DNA from: Candidatus Bacteroides merdavium
GTDB lineage: Bacteria; Bacteroidota; Bacteroidia; Bacteroidales; Bacteroidaceae
DNA: 35,731 bases
Reading direction: 5' to 3'
Assembly (NCBI GenBank): GCA_019116805.1
Contig: DXAV01000059.1
Span: 1-35,731, forward strand
Position numbers and translations under genes: made by a program. Of the stretch, positions 9,348-18,394 are shown one piece after another. Below the pieces are notes generated by a model, which did not search any database, was not told where the DNA came from, and saw only the letters and a program-made list of their open reading frames with translations. Position 1 is the first letter of the stretch; each line of letters opens with the position of its first letter.

Positions 9348-10535
9348 ATGATGAGATTATCTATCGTTTTTTTACTGTTGGCATGCCTGGCGGTTTCTTC
9401 CCCGGCGCAGGATAAGGGCTATTGGAACAAGATGGCTGACGGGATGTCGCAGGCACTTGTCAGACATTTCTGGGGCGCGAATTTTGAAGGCTACCCGGAT
9501 CGTTACTACTTCAATTATGGGAGTGACCTTTCCAATATGACTACCAATCATTATTGGCCGCAGGCTCATGCGATGGATGTGCTGGTAGATGCCTATATGC
9601 GTACCGGAGATGATTTATACAAAAATATTTTCCCCTTATGGTGGGAGGGAATGCCCCGGTTTAATTTCGCGAAGGATATGAATCCAAAGGATCCTTGGTG
9701 GAACGTTTTTGTGGATGACATGGAGTGGATTATACTGGCTCAGACCCGGATGTTCGGATGCACACATGACACGAAGTATATCGCGAAGGCGCGCCAGATG
9801 TATGATGACTGGGTGTGGCCTACGTGGGGGCCGGAGGACGAGGCTCCCTGGTACGGTGGAATTACGTGGAAAACGGATGTTTCGAAATCGAAAAACGCCT
9901 GCTCCAATGGACCTGCGGCTTTGATTGCGGCTCGCCTGTATCGTTTTTATGCAGATGCCGGTTTCTCCGGCGGCAAAGTCAGGGAGGCGTATCTGAACGA
10001 AGCCGTCAAAATCTACATGTGGGAAAAGCGTCACTTGTTTGATACAAAGACGGGGGCTGTTTACGACCACATGAGCGGGAAGGGCGAAATTCAGAAAGAT
10101 TGGATTTTCACCTATAATATAGGTACTTTTCTGGGAGCTGCCCATGAGCTGTATAAAATCACCGGAGATCGCCAGTATCTGGAAGATGCGGTGTTGGCCT
10201 CGGATTATGTAATCAACCATCTTTCCAAGGGTGGAGTGCTTTCCGACGCTACTTCGGGAGATGGTGGTTTGTTTCATGGCATCTTCTTTCGCTATTTTGT
10301 GAAATTGGTGAATGAGGAAGATTTGGCCTATGATGTGCGTAAGCGCTTCCATGATTATCTGACGAACTTGGCTCTCGTCATGGCAAGAGAGGGTGTAAAT
10401 CCCAGGACCATGCTTTATGGCGGGCGTTGGCGGAAAGCTCCGGCCGATGATGAACCGGTGGGCTTGACTCCCCATCTTACGGGCTGTATGCTGATGGAGG
10501 CCATGTGTGTGCTCAAACCGTTGAAAAACGAATAA
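9348..10535 (+). CDS. GH76-family alpha-1,6-mannanase-like enzyme, exported
   Basis: A 395-residue protein with a signal peptide (about 1-21, ending SSPAQ). It has the (alpha/alpha)6-barrel pattern of glycoside hydrolase family 76, whose known members are endo-acting alpha-1,6-mannanases of fungal and similar alpha-mannans. The family's consecutive catalytic aspartates are at D123-D124 in FVDDMEW. Other fitting segments are NHYWPQAHAMDVLVDAY near 67-83, KNACSNGPAALIAARLY and the late GGLFHGIFFRY. There is no lipobox, so it is probably periplasmic rather than surface-exposed. The start could be 9348 or the next ATG at 9351. It opens a run of three closely spaced genes (GH76, epimerase, GH105; gaps of 28 and 24 bases) and shares the GC-richer composition of susC-susD. 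Confidence 0.87.
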   Translation: MMRLSIVFLLLACLAVSSPAQDKGYWNKMADGMSQALVRHFWGANFEGYPDRYYFNYGSDLSNMTTNHYWPQAHAMDVLVDAYMRTGDDLYKNIFPLWWEGMPRFNFAKDMNPKDPWWNVFVDDMEWIILAQTRMFGCTHDTKYIAKARQMYDDWVWPTWGPEDEAPWYGGITWKTDVSKSKNACSNGPAALIAARLYRFYADAGFSGGKVREAYLNEAVKIYMWEKRHLFDTKTGAVYDHMSGKGEIQKDWIFTYNIGTFLGAAHELYKITGDRQYLEDAVLASDYVINHLSKGGVLSDATSGDGGLFHGIFFRYFVKLVNEEDLAYDVRKRFHDYLTNLALVMAREGVNPRTMLYGGRWRKAPADDEPVGLTPHLTGCMLMEAMCVLKPLKNE

Positions 10536-10563
10536 GAAGTTGGACGAATTTTAATTTTTTGGA

Positions 10564-11703
10564 ATGAATATGAATAAATGGATTACTTTGTTGTTGGGCG
10601 GGATGTTGTTCATGGCGTCTTGTGCCGGTCGGCCGTCAGAAGAAAAGACGGCTTCGGGATTGCTGCCGTCAGACTTCCGTACGGAGGTTGACGGAGTACA
10701 GACGGATTTGTTTGTCCTGAAAAACAAGAATGGCATGGAAGTCTGTGTCACTAATTATGGAGGGCGTATTGTCTCGGTCATGGTTCCTGATAAGGAAGGA
10801 GTCATGCGCGATGTGGTGCTGGGCTTCGACTCCATTCAGGATTATCTGAAGTATGATAATAATTTCGGTGCCACCATCGGACGTTATGGAAACCGGATTA
10901 ACCAAGGGCGGATTACGATTGATGGCATCACGTATCAGTTGCCCAGGAACAATCACGGGCATTGCCTGCATGGCGGTCGTGGATTCCATGAGAGAGCCTT
11001 TACGGCTCGTCAGCTGGATGGGCAGAAGGTGGAGATGACTTATCTGTCAAAGGATGGAGAGGAAGGCTTCCCCGGCAACCTGACCTGCAAAATAGTGTTC
11101 TCATTAACGGATGACAATGCGTTGGACCTTCATTATTTCGCGGAGACGGATGGTACGACGGTTGTCAACCTGACCAACCATTCTTATTTTAATCTGGATG
11201 GCGATCCGTCGCGGGACAACTCCCAATATCTGCTGACCATCCATGCCGATGGCTATACACCCATTGACAGCACGTTGATGACGACCGGCGAGATACTGCC
11301 TGTGGAGAATACGCCTATGGATTTTCGTACTCCTAAAGCTGTTGGAGAACGTATTAACAGCGATTTTGTCCAGCTAAGATACGGAAATGGTTATGACCAT
11401 AATTGGGTACTTAATTCAAGAGGTGATATCAGTAGAAAGTGTGCTACACTCGAATCCCGTTCAACGGGAATCGTGCTGGATGTTTATACTAGCGAACCGG
11501 GTCTGCAGGTTTATACAGGTAACTTCCTTGATGGGGCTGTCACGGGGAAAAGAGGGACAGTTTATGGATATCGAACTGCTGTTTGTTTGGAAACTCAGAA
11601 ATATCCGGATACACCCAATAAACCGGAATGGCCATCAGCACTGTTGAAACCGGGTAATACATACGAAAGTCGTTGTATCTATAAGTTTTCGGTAAGGAAG
11701 TAA
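10564..11703 (+). CDS. Aldose 1-epimerase (mutarotase, GalM family), lipoprotein
   Basis: A 379-residue mutarotase interconverting alpha and beta anomers of free aldoses. It has a lipobox ending at C20 (FMASC), so it works outside the cytoplasm, unlike classical GalM. Expected active-site residues are visible: H136 in HCLHGG, H206 in NHSYFNL, D278 in YDHNW and the catalytic base E343 in CLETQKYPDTPN. Such exported epimerases are common beside Bacteroides PULs, where they probably process sugars released in the periplasm. It lies 28 bases after GH76 and 24 before GH105, consistent with one operon. Composition shifts within this gene: the 5' two-thirds is GC-richer and the 3' third from about 11340 is AT-rich like the genes that follow. 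Confidence 0.92.
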   Translation: MNMNKWITLLLGGMLFMASCAGRPSEEKTASGLLPSDFRTEVDGVQTDLFVLKNKNGMEVCVTNYGGRIVSVMVPDKEGVMRDVVLGFDSIQDYLKYDNNFGATIGRYGNRINQGRITIDGITYQLPRNNHGHCLHGGRGFHERAFTARQLDGQKVEMTYLSKDGEEGFPGNLTCKIVFSLTDDNALDLHYFAETDGTTVVNLTNHSYFNLDGDPSRDNSQYLLTIHADGYTPIDSTLMTTGEILPVENTPMDFRTPKAVGERINSDFVQLRYGNGYDHNWVLNSRGDISRKCATLESRSTGIVLDVYTSEPGLQVYTGNFLDGAVTGKRGTVYGYRTAVCLETQKYPDTPNKPEWPSALLKPGNTYESRCIYKFSVRK

Positions 11704-11727
11704 GTCGTTTATTTAATTAATATTATC

Positions 11728-12852
11728 ATGAAAAATTACAGATTTATTGTTGGTATGCTTTGTGTGTTAGCATTCTTGGAAGTTAACACTGTGGCAGCGC
11801 AAAATGCGCAAAGTTATTTTAAGAATTTTCCGATAGGAGCAGATCCGGCGTTTGTTGGAAAAAAGATGAGTGAACGGTTGATGGAAACAAAACATCAACT
11901 CTATGGAGATCGGGGAATTCATTATGCGGAAGTATGTACGTGGTATGGAGCACTTCGATTTGCAGAGGCAACTAAAGATCAGGGACTCATCAATAAATTA
12001 AGGAATAGGTTCGAATTGTTGTTTCATATTGAGAAAGAGTTACTGCCTCCTCCTATCCATGTAGATCAGAATATGTTCGGGTGTTTGCCTCTTAAATTAT
12101 ATCGTTTGACTAAGGATGAACGCTATAAAGAGCTGGGCTTACCTTATGCAGATACGCAGTGGGTACTCCCCCAGAATGCTAATGAAACAGAAAAGAAATG
12201 GCACAAAAAAGGCTACTCCTGGCAGACGCGTCTTTGGATTGATGATATGTATATGATTACAATTGTGCAGGCAGAGGCCTATCATGTTACAGGTGATAAG
12301 AAATATATAAACCGTGCAGCGGAAGAAATGGTGCTTTATCTGGATGAAATTCAACGTGAGAATGGACTGTTCTATCATGCACCGGATGTTCCTTTCTATT
12401 GGGGACGTGGGGATGGCTGGATGGCTGTTGGTATGACAGAACTGCTTCTCAATTTACCGGAAAGTGATACGAATTATCAGCGTATATATAAGGGATATCG
12501 CTTGATGATGGAAAGTCTGAAGAAATATGTCAATCAAGATGGTGTTTGGAATCAGTTGATTGATGTTAAAGATTGTTGGACAGAAACTTCAGGGTCAGCC
12601 ATGTTTACATATGCTATGATTATCGGTGTGAAAAACGGGTGGCTGGATGCTGATGAATATGGACCGATTATTCGCCGTGCGTGGATGTCTCTGTGTAATT
12701 TCATTGATGACAAAAATGATGTGACGGAAGTTTGTATTGGTACAGGAAAGAAAAACAGCTATCAATATTACCTGGATCGTCCACGTATCGCAGGAGATTA
12801 TCATGGACAAGCACCTATGATTTGGTGTGCAACAGCTTTGCTGGAAGACTAA
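11728..12852 (+). CDS. GH105-family unsaturated uronyl hydrolase, exported
   Basis: A 374-residue protein with a signal peptide (about 1-25, ending VAAQ). It matches the YteR/GH105 (and GH88-related) (alpha/alpha)6-barrel enzymes, which hydrate and release 4,5-unsaturated uronic acid from the non-reducing end of products made by polysaccharide lyases. Visible hallmarks are HVDQNMFG (D113), WIDDMYM (D172/D173) and GRGDGWMA (226-233; the usual family form is GRGNGW), plus a late SGSAMFTYA and YHGQAPMIW. Its presence implies that a lyase works in the same pathway; the heparinase II/III-like gene at 15578-18394 is the obvious candidate. It ends the GH76-epimerase-GH105 run and is followed by a probable terminator. 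Confidence 0.88.
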   Translation: MKNYRFIVGMLCVLAFLEVNTVAAQNAQSYFKNFPIGADPAFVGKKMSERLMETKHQLYGDRGIHYAEVCTWYGALRFAEATKDQGLINKLRNRFELLFHIEKELLPPPIHVDQNMFGCLPLKLYRLTKDERYKELGLPYADTQWVLPQNANETEKKWHKKGYSWQTRLWIDDMYMITIVQAEAYHVTGDKKYINRAAEEMVLYLDEIQRENGLFYHAPDVPFYWGRGDGWMAVGMTELLLNLPESDTNYQRIYKGYRLMMESLKKYVNQDGVWNQLIDVKDCWTETSGSAMFTYAMIIGVKNGWLDADEYGPIIRRAWMSLCNFIDDKNDVTEVCIGTGKKNSYQYYLDRPRIAGDYHGQAPMIWCATALLED

Positions 12853-12951
12853 TAGTGTTTCATGACAGACTATATTGTAGATATTTTTGTGGATTAAACC
12901 GGTATCGTTCAACCAAACACAAAAATAATGTATATTATTAAAAAATGTTTC

Positions 12952-13000
12952 AATCATCCGATAGTTTGGTGGTAGGCCGCTGTCGGATGATTAATTTTTG
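12952..13000 (+). terminator. Probable terminator after the GH105 gene
   Basis: AATCATCCGA (12952-12961) and TCGGATGATT (12983-12992) form a perfect 10-bp stem with a 21-base loop, followed at once by AATTTTTG. It lies 100 bases beyond the GH105 stop codon. A -7-like TAAGTTTG (13003-13010) follows directly and could belong to the GH92 gene, but it has no -33 partner. Confidence 0.55.
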
Positions 13001-13122
13001 ATTAAGTTTGTGGATACAAACAGAAATTGCTGAAAGTTCGTTTTAAAAGGTTTGTATTCTTGGTATTTTCTTAGTTTTTAGGTAGTTAGAGTTGTATATA
13101 ATGTGTTTTTATCTGTAGTAAT

Positions 13123-15429
13123 ATGAACGGCTGTGTAAGAATTTTGTTAGTTGGTATCTGTTTGGGGTGTATGTCCCATTTTTGTAGAGCCAATGGAACC
13201 GTAAATTATGTGGATTATGTAAATCCTCTTGTCGGAACTCAATCTTCTTTTGAATTATCGGCGGGTAATACATATCCTGCTATCGCACGTCCTTGGGGGA
13301 TGAACTTTTGGACTCCTCAAACAGGTAAAATGGGAGATGGTTGGCAGTATCAATATACTGTCAATAAGATACGGGGATTTAAGCAAACGCATCAGCCTAG
13401 TCCTTGGATCAATGATTATGGTCAATTCTCAATTATGCCTGTTGTTGGTTCGCCTGTCTTTGAGGAAGAAAAACGTGCCAGTTGGTTTTCCCATAAAAGT
13501 GAGATTGCCAAACCTTATTATTATCAGACTTACTTAGCTGATTATGATGTGCTGGTAGAGTTGACACCAACAGAGCGTGCGGCTCTTTTTCGTTTTACGT
13601 TTCCTGAGAATGAGCATTCTTATATTGTTATAGATGCTTTTCATCGTGGAAAGTTCCCTGAATGTCCATTTGTGCGCATAGATTGTGCTCATAGGCGTAT
13701 TGTTGGATATACGACACGTAATAGTGGTGGCGTTCCTTCCAATTTTAAAAACTATTTTGTGATCGAATTTGATAAACCTTTTACTTACAAAAGTATTGTT
13801 TCAGACAATCATATAGACGTTACAAAAGATGAGGGATATGCCGATCATGTAGGGGCGATTGTCGGTTTCTCTACTCAAAAAGGAGAAGTCGTTCATGCGC
13901 GTGTGGCATCATCTTTTATCAGTGAAGAACAGGCTATACTAAATCTTAATGAATTGGGGGAGCTAAGTTTTGACGAGTTGGCAGATGACGGTCGGAAATC
14001 ATGGAATGAAGTTCTTGGAAGGATAGCTGTAGAGGGAGAAAGTCAGGACCAGCTGAAAACCTTTTATTCCTGTCTTTATCGTTCACTTTTATTCCCCCGT
14101 AAATTGTATGAGAAGGACTGTAAGGGGAACATCGTGCATTATAGTCCATATAATGGAAAAGTGCTGCCAGGTTATATGTACACAGATACAGGTTTCTGGG
14201 ATACGTTTCGTTCACTTTTCCCGCTTTTGAATCTGTTGTATCCAGATATCAATCAGGAAATACAGTCTGGCTTGATGAATGTATATAAAGAAAGCGGCTT
14301 TTTCCCGGAATGGGCCAGCCCTGGGCATCGTAGTTGTATGATAGGCAACAATTCGGCATCGGTATTAGTTGATGCTTATGTTAAGGGAATCGAATTCGAA
14401 GACTTGGATTTGCTTTATGAAGGGCTTGTTCATGGTACTAAAAATGTACATTCGGATGTGCCTTCTACCGGTCGTCTAGGCTATAAATATTATAACGAGT
14501 TGGGATATATTCCTTATGATGTTGGAATTAATGAGAATGCTGCTCGCACGTTGGAATATGCTTACAATGATTGGTGCATTTATCAGTTGGCAAAAATGTT
14601 GAACCGTCCTGAGGAGGAAGTATCATTGTTTGCACGTCGAGCTTTGAACTACAGGAATTTGTTTGACAAGGAAACTTGTTTAATGCGTGGTAGGAATGTG
14701 GACGGAACGTTTGTTGTTCCTTTCTCTCCATTGAAATGGGGAGATGCTTTTACGGAAGGTAATAGTTGGCATTATACATGGTCTGTTTTTCACGATCCTC
14801 AAGGCTTAATCAAATTGATGGGAGGGGCAGACGTTTTTGTAGAAATGCTTGATTCTGTATTTATTGTTCCACCTCATTTTGATGCGAGCTATTACGGGCA
14901 GGTTATCCATGAGATTCGTGAAATGACAGTAATGAATATGGGAAATTACGCCCATGGCAATCAACCTATTCAGCATATGATTTATTTGTATAACTATGCT
15001 GGACAACCATGGAAAGCACAATATTGGCTTCGTCAGGTCATGAATCGCATGTATTCTTGTACTCCAGATGGTTATTGTGGTGATGAGGATAATGGTCAGA
15101 CTTCTGCCTGGTATGTTTTTTCAGCTTTAGGCTTTTATCCGGTATGTCCAGGAACCACTCAATATGTTTTGGGTAGTCCTCTATTTAAAAAGATTACACT
15201 CTATTTACAAAATGGGCATCAGGTAGTTATTAATGCACCCAATAATAATGAAAACAATATATACATTGATTCTATGAGTTTAAATGGTAAAACTTATACG
15301 AAAAATTATTTGGAACATAGTGATTTAATAAGCGGGGCTGTTCTTGATATAGAAATGAATGATATCCCTAATTATCGGCGTGGTGTCGATAAGAATGATT
15401 TTCCGTATTCTTTTTCACAAAGAAAATAA
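13123..15429 (+). CDS. GH92 alpha-mannosidase, predicted alpha-1,2 type, exported
   Basis: A 768-residue calcium-dependent exo-alpha-mannosidase of family GH92, with a signal peptide (about 1-24). YVDYVNPLVGT opens the beta-sandwich domain; the (alpha/alpha)6 barrel holds TDTGFWDTFRSLFPLLN, HGNQPIQH, AGQPWKAQYWLR and GDEDNGQTSAWYVFSALGFY. E545 (EGNSW), H596-E597 and D654/D656 (GDED) sit at a constant +12 offset from Glu533, His584-Glu585 and Asp642/Asp644, which I recall as the acid, the alpha-1,2 specificity pair and the base region of B. thetaiotaomicron BT3990. This suggests an alpha-1,2-linked mannose substrate. The early loop (GFKQTHQPSPWINDYG, 85-100) differs from the more common GFSHTHLSGTG form seen in the second GH92 of the window. 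The gene is AT-rich and is separated from GH105 by a terminator. Confidence 0.93.
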   Translation: MNGCVRILLVGICLGCMSHFCRANGTVNYVDYVNPLVGTQSSFELSAGNTYPAIARPWGMNFWTPQTGKMGDGWQYQYTVNKIRGFKQTHQPSPWINDYGQFSIMPVVGSPVFEEEKRASWFSHKSEIAKPYYYQTYLADYDVLVELTPTERAALFRFTFPENEHSYIVIDAFHRGKFPECPFVRIDCAHRRIVGYTTRNSGGVPSNFKNYFVIEFDKPFTYKSIVSDNHIDVTKDEGYADHVGAIVGFSTQKGEVVHARVASSFISEEQAILNLNELGELSFDELADDGRKSWNEVLGRIAVEGESQDQLKTFYSCLYRSLLFPRKLYEKDCKGNIVHYSPYNGKVLPGYMYTDTGFWDTFRSLFPLLNLLYPDINQEIQSGLMNVYKESGFFPEWASPGHRSCMIGNNSASVLVDAYVKGIEFEDLDLLYEGLVHGTKNVHSDVPSTGRLGYKYYNELGYIPYDVGINENAARTLEYAYNDWCIYQLAKMLNRPEEEVSLFARRALNYRNLFDKETCLMRGRNVDGTFVVPFSPLKWGDAFTEGNSWHYTWSVFHDPQGLIKLMGGADVFVEMLDSVFIVPPHFDASYYGQVIHEIREMTVMNMGNYAHGNQPIQHMIYLYNYAGQPWKAQYWLRQVMNRMYSCTPDGYCGDEDNGQTSAWYVFSALGFYPVCPGTTQYVLGSPLFKKITLYLQNGHQVVINAPNNNENNIYIDSMSLNGKTYTKNYLEHSDLISGAVLDIEMNDIPNYRRGVDKNDFPYSFSQRK

Positions 15430-15465
15430 ATGTTTATGGATTTGTGGGTCTGAACTATATTAGAA

Positions 15466-15533
15466 GAGGCTGTAAATTAAGGTGTGTAAAGTTAATATTT
15501 ATCCTTTACTGACATCGTTTAATTTACAGCCTC
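15466..15533. terminator. Bidirectional terminator between converging GH92 and lyase genes
   Basis: A perfect 15-bp inverted repeat, GAGGCTGTAAATTAA (15466-15480) and its complement (15519-15533). Inside its loop is a second 6-bp stem, GTAAAG (15486-15491) with CTTTAC (15504-15509). It lies between the stop codons of two converging genes. T-rich sequence (15547-15552) follows on the + side after a gap, so it is not a textbook terminator, but placement and stability support the call. Confidence 0.6.
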
Positions 15534-15577
15534 ATGTCTGTATCTTTTTTACATAATATTCATGTCCATAAAAAGTT

Positions 15578-18394
15578 TCATGACAATTCTAATTCTGTAT
15601 TTTCTAGTTTAGGTAAAACAAAACGGACCACTTTCTCCTTGCCAACAAGCTGTATCTCACCTTCTATTTCCATCCGTTTCCCATCTTTATCCTGATAATG
15701 GAGTTTTGTCTTACCTTCAAAAGGTACTTGTACTTCTACGTTATTATTTGTGTCAACAAACAATCCCTTCTCTACTATCTTTATCAAAGCAGTAGTATAT
15801 CCGGATATTGACCTTACCGAATAGAGTTTATAATCGATTTTGTTACCTTCACCCATAAATAGGCATCCGGCCTTCTTGTCTTTTACAGAAACCACACCGT
15901 AAATACCACAGAACGAGATATCCTTGTCTTTAATTTCAATCAAATCGTTTTTCTTAATATTATTAAGGATTAAATCACTGCTATTGTCTGTCATAATCAC
16001 ATCAATGGCAATACTTTCCTTGTTATTAAGTCGAACGAAGTCAACATTTTTAATACTTTTCCCATCCTGTTTCATATAGGGCTCATAGACAGCCACAAAA
16101 GGCCGATGCCAAGCTTCGCCTTCTTGTCTTACTATCAAAGTTGGTATTACCAGGTCTTCTTGGCTGGGCGGTAATACATCTTTTAATCCTTTCAACGATT
16201 TAGGGCTGTCAACCACATAAATACTTCTTCCGTCATACCCTTTCATCCATACATCCATGCATACTGAAGGTTGGCCGTCTATATCTAAATTAAATACGCC
16301 TCTGAAGTCCTTGTCAAACAATGCTTTTCGTTTGTTAGTAAAGAAATCGTATCCTTTTACCACTCCTTCTTGTGATGATAGTTCTTCTGTCTTCTGGAGA
16401 TTTATCTTGTTATTATCCAGATCAAACAATTCCAGACTCTGGCCAAGGTTGTGGTAAAAATAGTCATGCATTTTATCACCACCGCTCATCTTGTGTGATC
16501 TGAATATATCAACGAAATAACCGGAATTTTCTCCTGTACGAACTATTCCTGTAAGCCTACGTTGCATAGAGTTTGTTTTTTCTTCCATATACTGGTTGTC
16601 TGCATATGACAATTTATGCATTTTCCCAGCATCTTTTTTATTTATCTCCGGATAATAAAACAATAATTTGTGAACCTCCGATTTTTCACCTGGTTGTAGC
16701 CTTCTACTGTTATTTGATGAAATACCGTCTATCACTACAGTATTGTGACTGACGGCCTTCCCATAGTAATCAGTGTGGTCTGAGACCCAGTAGCTGGTAC
16801 CTCTCCCTGGGTCCACGCCAAGAGGAAAACCTTTACCATACAATTCCATGTTAATACCATTTTGGTGATGGTGGTTATAACCTGTACCGGAATTGACACA
16901 CGCCAACCCGCTTTCTTTGTTCATACCGTTACGTTGAATAAACAAATTCACATTAGGAGCATAAAAGGCATTTGAATATAATGAGTATGTATCCGGCATC
17001 ACAGGGAGTAACTCATCTATATAATTGAAAAGCCTATACAATGATACGGAATTATCGCGCTCATACAGACCTGCATTTATTTGCTGTGTCAGAACTGCAG
17101 TCAATTGTTCTTCTTTCTGTTTTTCACCATACTTACGGTAGAATGACAACAGACTTTCAAACGTAGAAAACGGCAACAAAGCGTATCCGCTATCTCCAAA
17201 AGCAGTAGTTCTATTATTAGGCAACAAATATTCAAAAGTTGCCCAAGCGGCTTTTTCAACAATCGTAAAATCCTTAAGAATGTTTTTATTGTCTAATCCG
17301 TCTATCAAGAACAACACTTCAAGCAAGTCCTTTGTCACATTTACTGCATATCCGCACGACTCGTTCCAAATACCGGTCTGCTGATCATAAGTGTTACACA
17401 CATCCCTAAGTGCAGTTTGTCTTATGGAGTTTTCATTCAAAATAGTGTTTATATAATATTCCTTGCCTTTACCATTCGTATAAGCCGCATTCTCGTCAAG
17501 CAATAATGCCAGATACGTCACAAAACGTGCCTGAAATATACTCCAGTTATTATTAGCCACGCCGTTTTTTATTATTTGGTCGGCAAACCGTTGAAAAACA
17601 TAATGTACCATATCAAAATCAACATCGCTCTTTTTCAGATAGCTATAAAGGAAATCATAACACAACGTCATGGGTATAACTATATGTTCATGTATCACTT
17701 CAAAAGAAGTCAGTCCCAGAAGATGGGAATTACGATGATCCTTTTCTGTAATCGGAGCTTCACGATAATACATTCCTTCAATGTATTTCATGAATATGTC
17801 TTTTGAAAAGCGCGCATATTTCTTGTCATTTGTCAACCAATATATGAAAGCACTTTCCATGGCTTTGTCCATGATTGACACATTTATGCTTTCTATCTGC
17901 TGAGCTGTCTTTGAATTAGGAACCCATTCCCATGGCTTTCCCGGTTTCTTATTATTTTGCAAATATATCTCATCGTCCCTATAATCCATATAAGGTTTAA
18001 TCTGTTCCAATTTAGGGGTGGAATAATCTGTAGCCCAGTCTCTGCCTCCGGTATATCTTACTGTAGGAACAGGAGCTTCTCCTTTGGCATAGGCGTAATG
18101 CGCACCTATGACTACAGGAGTCGTATATTTCTTTTTCCAATACATTTGTATCCTGGATATAATCCATTCCGGATCATTTACATGAATATTTACATACTTG
18201 TCAACATTCTTATGTGACTGATCTAAATATTTTCGTCCCCACTCATATTTGGTAATCCTTTCTTTAATTTGTGCGCGGTTTACCATAGGATAGATCTTTA
18301 AGCGTACATCTGAAGCTGATGTACCAAGGCCGTACGATGAAATGATCAAAACCAATAATAATTTCACTGCTTGATTTAACTCTCCCGGTTTCAT
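15578..18394 (-). CDS. Heparinase II/III-like polysaccharide lyase, large, exported
   Basis: A 938-residue exported protein (signal peptide about 1-27). It has the two-part layout of heparinase II/III-type lyases: an N-terminal (alpha/alpha) toroid (to about 450) and a C-terminal beta-sandwich domain. Residues typical of a lyase active site are visible: NNNW (281-284), an ESCGY segment with Y349, the histidine-rich NSGTGYNHHHQNGIN (501-515) followed by GVDPG, and SHNTVVIDG with H550. Such enzymes cleave glycosidic bonds next to uronic acids by beta-elimination and leave unsaturated ends for GH88/GH105 enzymes. At 938 residues it is larger than typical heparinase II or III (about 650-770), with extra sequence after about residue 740. 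I cannot assign a PL family. It converges on the GH92 gene and closes the PUL. Composition is AT-rich like the outer PUL genes. Confidence 0.75.
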   Translation of the reverse strand: MKPGELNQAVKLLLVLIISSYGLGTSASDVRLKIYPMVNRAQIKERITKYEWGRKYLDQSHKNVDKYVNIHVNDPEWIISRIQMYWKKKYTTPVVIGAHYAYAKGEAPVPTVRYTGGRDWATDYSTPKLEQIKPYMDYRDDEIYLQNNKKPGKPWEWVPNSKTAQQIESINVSIMDKAMESAFIYWLTNDKKYARFSKDIFMKYIEGMYYREAPITEKDHRNSHLLGLTSFEVIHEHIVIPMTLCYDFLYSYLKKSDVDFDMVHYVFQRFADQIIKNGVANNNWSIFQARFVTYLALLLDENAAYTNGKGKEYYINTILNENSIRQTALRDVCNTYDQQTGIWNESCGYAVNVTKDLLEVLFLIDGLDNKNILKDFTIVEKAAWATFEYLLPNNRTTAFGDSGYALLPFSTFESLLSFYRKYGEKQKEEQLTAVLTQQINAGLYERDNSVSLYRLFNYIDELLPVMPDTYSLYSNAFYAPNVNLFIQRNGMNKESGLACVNSGTGYNHHHQNGINMELYGKGFPLGVDPGRGTSYWVSDHTDYYGKAVSHNTVVIDGISSNNSRRLQPGEKSEVHKLLFYYPEINKKDAGKMHKLSYADNQYMEEKTNSMQRRLTGIVRTGENSGYFVDIFRSHKMSGGDKMHDYFYHNLGQSLELFDLDNNKINLQKTEELSSQEGVVKGYDFFTNKRKALFDKDFRGVFNLDIDGQPSVCMDVWMKGYDGRSIYVVDSPKSLKGLKDVLPPSQEDLVIPTLIVRQEGEAWHRPFVAVYEPYMKQDGKSIKNVDFVRLNNKESIAIDVIMTDNSSDLILNNIKKNDLIEIKDKDISFCGIYGVVSVKDKKAGCLFMGEGNKIDYKLYSVRSISGYTTALIKIVEKGLFVDTNNNVEVQVPFEGKTKLHYQDKDGKRMEIEGEIQLVGKEKVVRFVLPKLENTELELS

